Part shown: piece by piece, positions 60,523 through 64,000 of the stretch
How positions within the stretch are numbered: position 1 is the first letter of the stretch
Layout: each line of letters begins with the position of its first letter
NCBI GenBank assembly: GCA_964594075.1
Contig: CAZQKW010000002.1
Coordinates: 68,674 to 132,673 of the forward strand
Length of the DNA: 64,000 nt
DNA from: CAZQKW01 sp964594075
GTDB taxonomy: Bacteria > Desulfobacterota > WTBG01 > CAIYCZ01
Reading direction: 5' to 3'
Program-made: the position numbers and the translations under genes
The notes under the pieces: generated by a model
Seen by the model: the letters and a program-made list of their open reading frames with translations, nothing else
The model's database searches: none
Told to the model about the DNA's origin: nothing

Positions 60523-62559
60523 TTAATCTATTTTCTCAACACGCACCGCACATACCTTATACTCTGGTATTTTTGCGAGCGGGTCAAGAGCATCAATGGT
60601 CAGCACATTTGCCGCTGCTTCTGCAAAATGAAACGGGATAAATACCGTTCCTACAGGCACCCGTGTCGTTATTAGTGGCCATATTTCGATCGCACCTCTT
60701 CGAGAAGCTACCCGCACCTTGTTATTTTCTCTCAGTCCATATTTCTCAGCATCAACCGGATTAATCTCCACGTAGCCTTCGGCCTGTTCCTGGTCAAGGC
60801 TCTTTGACCGACGGGTAAGAGTGCCCGTATGATAATGCACAAAAGTCCTGCCGGTGGTAAGCATAAGCGGAAATTCTGTATCAGCCGTCTCAATTGGCGG
60901 CTTATAATCAATAGCCGTAAACAGCGCCTTGCCTCTGGTAAAACGGTCTTTATGCAAAAATTTAGTTCCCGGATGATCTTCGTGAGGGCACGGCCACTGT
61001 AAACCCTGACCATTGAGACGTTCATAGCTGATGCCGGCATAGCTGGGAGTAACTTTTCTAATTTCTTCGTGTATTGCGCAGGCATCATGGTATGTCATGG
61101 AATAACCCATTTTCGTTGCCAAAGTTGAAATTATCTGCCAATCAGGAAGAGACTCCCCTACGGGTTCAATAGCCTTACGCACCCGTTGCACGCGCCGTTC
61201 CGTATTAGTAACCGTGCCATCCTTCTCGGCAAATGAAACGCTTGGCAGGATTACGTGGGCATAGTGCGCCGTTTCCGTTAGAAACAGGTCTTGCACAGCC
61301 AGAAAATCAAGTTTCCTGAGCGCTGATTCCACGTGTGCCCGATTCGGATCGCTGAGCACCGGATTTTCACCCATAATATACAAAGCTCTGACAGAGCCTT
61401 CTTCAATGCCGTGCATGATATCCATAATCGTAAGTCCCGGTTTGCGCGATAACGGCCTTCCCCACTCTGTTTCAAACTTTTGGGCAATTTCTTCCTCATC
61501 AACCCGCTGGTATCCGGGATAAACGTTGGGCAGCGCTCCCATGTCACACGCGCCTTGAACATTATTCTGACCGCGCAAGGGATTCACGCCGCATGCTTCG
61601 TAGCCAACCTTTCCGCACAGAAGTGCCAGGTTGGCCAGTGACTTCACATTATCAACACCGGTAGTGTGCTGAGTTATACCCATGGCATAGACTATTGATG
61701 ATGATGCAGATGTGGCATATGCTTTAGCAACAGCGTGCAGGTCCGCAACCAATACGCCGGTTATCTGTGACACGCGATCAGGCGGATAGTTCAAAACTGT
61801 TTTCTTGAGCTCTTCAAAGTTTTCCGTGCGGTCCGTTATGTATCCATGCGCCTGCCATCCTTCTTTAATAATGATGTGCATGATGCCGTTGATCAAGGCA
61901 ACATCGGTGCCCAATCGTTGCCTGACATGGATATCGGCAAAATGCGCAAGGTGAATTTTACGCGGATCCGCGACAATAAGCTGCGCCCCCTTTGCCTTGG
62001 CCCGCATAATGCGCGTTGCAATAAGCGGGTGCGCTTCAGTGGTGTTTGAGCCGATAATAAAAATGCACCGCGATTCTTCCAGTTCTGCAATTGAATTAGT
62101 CATGGCACCGCTGCCAAACACTGCTGCCAGCCCGGCAACCGTAGAAGAATGTCAGAGCCGTGCACAATGGTCTATGTTATTGGTGCCCATCACCGCCCGC
62201 ACAAATTTTTGCAGCAGATAATTTTCTTCGTTGGTGCACTTTGCAGAAGCAAGCGCCGCAAAGCTGTCAGGGCCAGTTGTTTCCTTTATTGCGCTCAAGA
62301 CACGCGCCATTTCATTTAACGCCTCGTCCCAGCTTACCCTGACAAATGTTCCCTGTTTTTTTATCATCGGGCATGTTAACCGATGTTCGCTATAAATAAA
62401 CTCATGTGATGTCCATCCTTTTATACAGAGACTGCCATTATTTATCGCGTTTGTTTTGCTGGGACAAACGCCAATGATCCGACCATCCAGAACGTTCAAA
62501 ACTACTGAACAGCCGCAACCACAATATATGCAGGTCGTTGGAATACATTCAAACTTCAC
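60523..62559 (-). CDS. fdhA: Formate dehydrogenase alpha subunit, selenocysteine-containing
   Basis: 678 residues if UGA at 62152-62154 is read as Sec (residue 136). N-terminal CIYCGCGCSVVLNVLDGRIIGVCPSKTNAINNGSLCIKG binds one [4Fe-4S] cluster; IDHCARL then UGA then HSSTVAGLAAVFGSGAMTNSIAE is the FdhF-type active site with Sec. Further on: IIGSNTTEAHPLIATRIMRAKAKGAQLIVADPRK near 160, GINPLRGQNNVQGACDMG near 320, and the C-terminal molybdopterin-dinucleotide-binding domain (LTTGRTFVHYHTGTLTRRSK, PVDAEKYGLRENNKVRVASRRG). GTG start at 62559 with AGGGAAA before it. Mo or W formate dehydrogenase, feeding electrons to HdrA, with the MvhD and FdhB-like proteins as carriers. Confidence 0.95.
62123..62139 (-). 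promoter_or_regulatory. SECIS-like hairpin of fdhA
   Basis: GTTGCC-GGGCT-GGCAGC forms a 6-bp stem (one G-U) with five-base loop, beginning 12 bases after the UGA, like the E. coli fdhF SECIS with its G-rich loop. Confidence 0.62.
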
Positions 62560-62654
62560 GGCCTATTTCCCTTGTAAACATTTTTTGGCCGATGCTTAAA
62601 AAATACAATCTATTAATTAACACATGCAGCCACATAACGTCATAAACCATGCCG

Positions 62655-63470
62655 TTAATCCTTAATATCAAATGATCCGTCTCCCAAAATCTGAATCGGC
62701 GGTATTGTGTCGCGATCTTCGCCGGGCACGTAATTAAAAAGGTCTTTTACAATTTCACGCACTCTCCGATAAAGAGTCCGCAGCGGTATATCCATGGGGC
62801 ACGTTTCTTCGCATAGGCCGCAATCAATACACCGGCCTACCATATGATAGGCGCGCGTTAAATGAAAGGAAGGCACCTCTGGAGGGATCTCCCCCCGTTT
62901 TACCAGCGGCTCGTCTTCAAGCGTGCAGACATCGCAAAAACAGACCGGACAAATGTTTCGGCACCCATAGCATTTAATGCATTTTCCTAATTGTCTTGTC
63001 CAGTATTCAAATCGTTGCTCCAGAGGCATTGACATAATATGTTCAACATCAGACCGATCAAATTTTGATGAAGTTGTGGAGAGCTCTGTTATCGGATTTG
63101 ACAGATGGGGATTATTACAGGAACATGCCTTTATAAGCTCGTCAGTACAGGGAATCCCGATGGTTACAAATTTTTCACTACGTATCTTTGCGTTTTTACA
63201 AAGTTCTATGAGCGCTCGTTCATCACAGGCGCGGCACATTATACCGAGTTTTTCTTCTGGATGGTTTGCTGAGATTTTTATAATTATTTTTGAAAGAGGA
63301 TAGCGCACTGCCCCCGTCGTTAACTGATCAAGTGCCTGGAGGTCATCGCGGGTAAAAAGAAAGGGGAATGGCTCCGAGCCACGATTTCTCAATCCCAGGA
63401 AACCGGCAATTTCTCCACTGTCCAGCATCCCTCTCACTTTTATCCTCAATATTTCTATCATCTTTGACAT
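62655..63470 (-). CDS. FdhB/FrhB-like iron-sulfur protein
   Basis: About 271 residues. FrhB/FdhB-like middle domain (LGIMCRACDERALIELCKNAKIRSEKFVTIGIPCTDELIKACSCNNPHLS), then a Cys-rich [4Fe-4S] part: CIKCYGCRNICPVCFCDVCTLED near 165, and CIDCGLCEETCPMDIPLRTLYRRVREIVKDLFNYVPGE near 220. It lies between the mvhD and fdhA genes and would transfer electrons between formate dehydrogenase and MvhD-HdrA. The start ATG 63470 (MSKMIEIL) has a GTGAGG box; GTG 63479 is the other option. Confidence 0.88.
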   Translation of the reverse strand: MSKMIEILRIKVRGMLDSGEIAGFLGLRNRGSEPFPFLFTRDDLQALDQLTTGAVRYPLSKIIIKISANHPEEKLGIMCRACDERALIELCKNAKIRSEKFVTIGIPCTDELIKACSCNNPHLSNPITELSTTSSKFDRSDVEHIMSMPLEQRFEYWTRQLGKCIKCYGCRNICPVCFCDVCTLEDEPLVKRGEIPPEVPSFHLTRAYHMVGRCIDCGLCEETCPMDIPLRTLYRRVREIVKDLFNYVPGEDRDTIPPIQILGDGSFDIKD

Positions 63471-63486
63471 AAACCTCACAGCCTTT

Positions 63487-63927
63487 TCATCTGAGCGCCA
63501 TTTCCTCTTCCCTGAAAGGTATTTTTTTTATGGGCGTTGGCCCGAGCTGCCTCACATGTTCCGTAAACTCGTTTGCGACACGGGCAAACTTATCACCCTC
63601 TGACCCTGCAATCCATTCCAGGCGTAGCCGTTCTTGTGATATCCCCAGAAAATCAAGAATGCCGCGTAAGATTGCCACTCTCTTGATCGCGATATAATTC
63701 CCCTTGAGATAATGACAGTCACCAATATGGCATCCAGCAACCAGAACGCCGTCAGCCCCATCCTGAAAGGCCCTGATAATAAAATGAGGGGAGACGCGCG
63801 CACTGCACATAACTCGTATCGGAATTATGTTTGCAGCGTATTTAAGACGCATCCCACCGGCAAGGTCTGCACCGGCATAGCTACACCAATTACAGCAAAA
63901 TGCTATAATGCGCGGTTCAAATTGCAT
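63487..63927 (-). CDS. mvhD: MvhD-like hydrogenase/heterodisulfide reductase iron-sulfur subunit
   Basis: About 146 residues, usual MvhD length. FEPRIIAFCCNWCSYAGADLAGGMRLKYAANIIPIRVMCSARVSPHFIIRAFQDGADGVLVAGCHIGDCHYLKGN includes CxxC, CSAR and CHIGDCHY Cys/His ligands of the [2Fe-2S] cluster. MvhD passes electrons between HdrA and hydrogenase or, here, formate dehydrogenase. ATG 63927 is preferred: it fits the family start and follows a good promoter by only eight bases; the same frame stays open upstream to at least 63987 and to the edge of the window, so a longer or fused protein is not excluded. Confidence 0.9.
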   Translation of the reverse strand: MQFEPRIIAFCCNWCSYAGADLAGGMRLKYAANIIPIRVMCSARVSPHFIIRAFQDGADGVLVAGCHIGDCHYLKGNYIAIKRVAILRGILDFLGISQERLRLEWIAGSEGDKFARVANEFTEHVRQLGPTPIKKIPFREEEMALR

Positions 63928-63934
63928 ATTGTTT

Positions 63935-63963
63935 ATAATATCGTGATTTATTAATCGTCTCAA
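63935..63963 (-). promoter_or_regulatory. Promoter of the mvhD-fdh-hdr operon, leaderless start
   Basis: TTGAGA (63958-63963) and TATTAT (63935-63940) spaced exactly 17 bases on the minus strand. The -10 ends only eight bases before ATG 63927, so the transcript would have almost no 5' UTR; no ribosome-binding site precedes that ATG. Confidence 0.5.
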
Positions 63964-64000
63964 AATAGAATTAACATCACGCTGCATATTTAGTGGTTGC

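Overview
This 64 kb window (moderate GC, no rRNA, tRNA or CRISPR seen) comes from an anaerobic, probably strictly anaerobic bacterium with redox metabolism of the Desulfobacterota/syntroph type. That placement is inference from gene content: a flavin-based electron-bifurcating HdrABC-MvhD-formate dehydrogenase cluster with two in-frame UGA codons read as selenocysteine, an HdrDE/DsrMK-like membrane pair, aldehyde:ferredoxin oxidoreductase, 2-oxoacid:ferredoxin oxidoreductase, UbiD, a superoxide reductase-like protein and many [4Fe-4S] proteins. No marker gene fixes the taxon.

Layout. 1-2.6 kb (+): the end of ribBA, then ribH, nusB, yjbQ and a tatD-like gene. 2.7-11.8 kb (-): a BPL-N-like protein, an HdrE/HdrD-like pair, an NMT1/SsuA-type ABC transporter, and three genes (radical SAM, GNAT, AIR-synthase-like) that belong to the Nit1C nitrilase cluster but stand here without the nitrilase. 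12-26 kb: a flavoprotein/ubiD divergent pair, then a nine-gene minus-strand operon headed by a tetR gene with two palindromic candidate operators: three geranylgeranyl-reductase-like (GGR) flavoproteins, a ferredoxin, an SDR, an AOR and two VAO-type FAD oxidases. 26.2-29.6 kb: two decayed REP-associated (RAYT) transposases, one copy of a 110-bp two-hairpin repeat, and a secreted BspA-type LRR protein with recent internal duplications. 29.7-34.4 kb (-): a six-gene operon with a fifth GGR-like flavoprotein, a second ferredoxin, an unknown protein, a HemF-like protein, an amidohydrolase and a DUF2284 protein.

35-38.6 kb: cold-shock protein, ferritin-like protein, two small Cys-rich proteins, a TlpA-like thioredoxin, a SOUL protein and a membrane protein. 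38.7-49.6 kb (-): a tightly coupled run of fumC, PNPOx-like, PEP-synthase-like, an AttEFGH-type ABC exporter with its lipocalin-like partner, and korAB. 49.7-56.2 kb (-): a small membrane protein, a secreted superoxide-reductase-like protein, a MidA-type methyltransferase, CstA and a Ski2-like helicase. 56.25-56.85 kb: intergenic, with the second repeat copy. 56.8-63.9 kb (-): mvhD, an fdhB-like gene, fdhA (Sec), hdrA (Sec), hdrC and hdrB.

How it fits together (inference): ferredoxin-reducing enzymes (AOR, KorAB), small ferredoxins and the GGR-like flavoproteins would exchange electrons with the soluble Hdr-Fdh complex, formate being the likely sink or source, and with the membrane HdrDE-like pair. 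The least described part is the GGR/ferredoxin/HemF-like/UbiD/VAO/AOR set at 12-34 kb, which looks like an inducible pathway for reducing and oxidatively or decarboxylatively processing an aromatic, isoprenoid or tetrapyrrole-like substrate.
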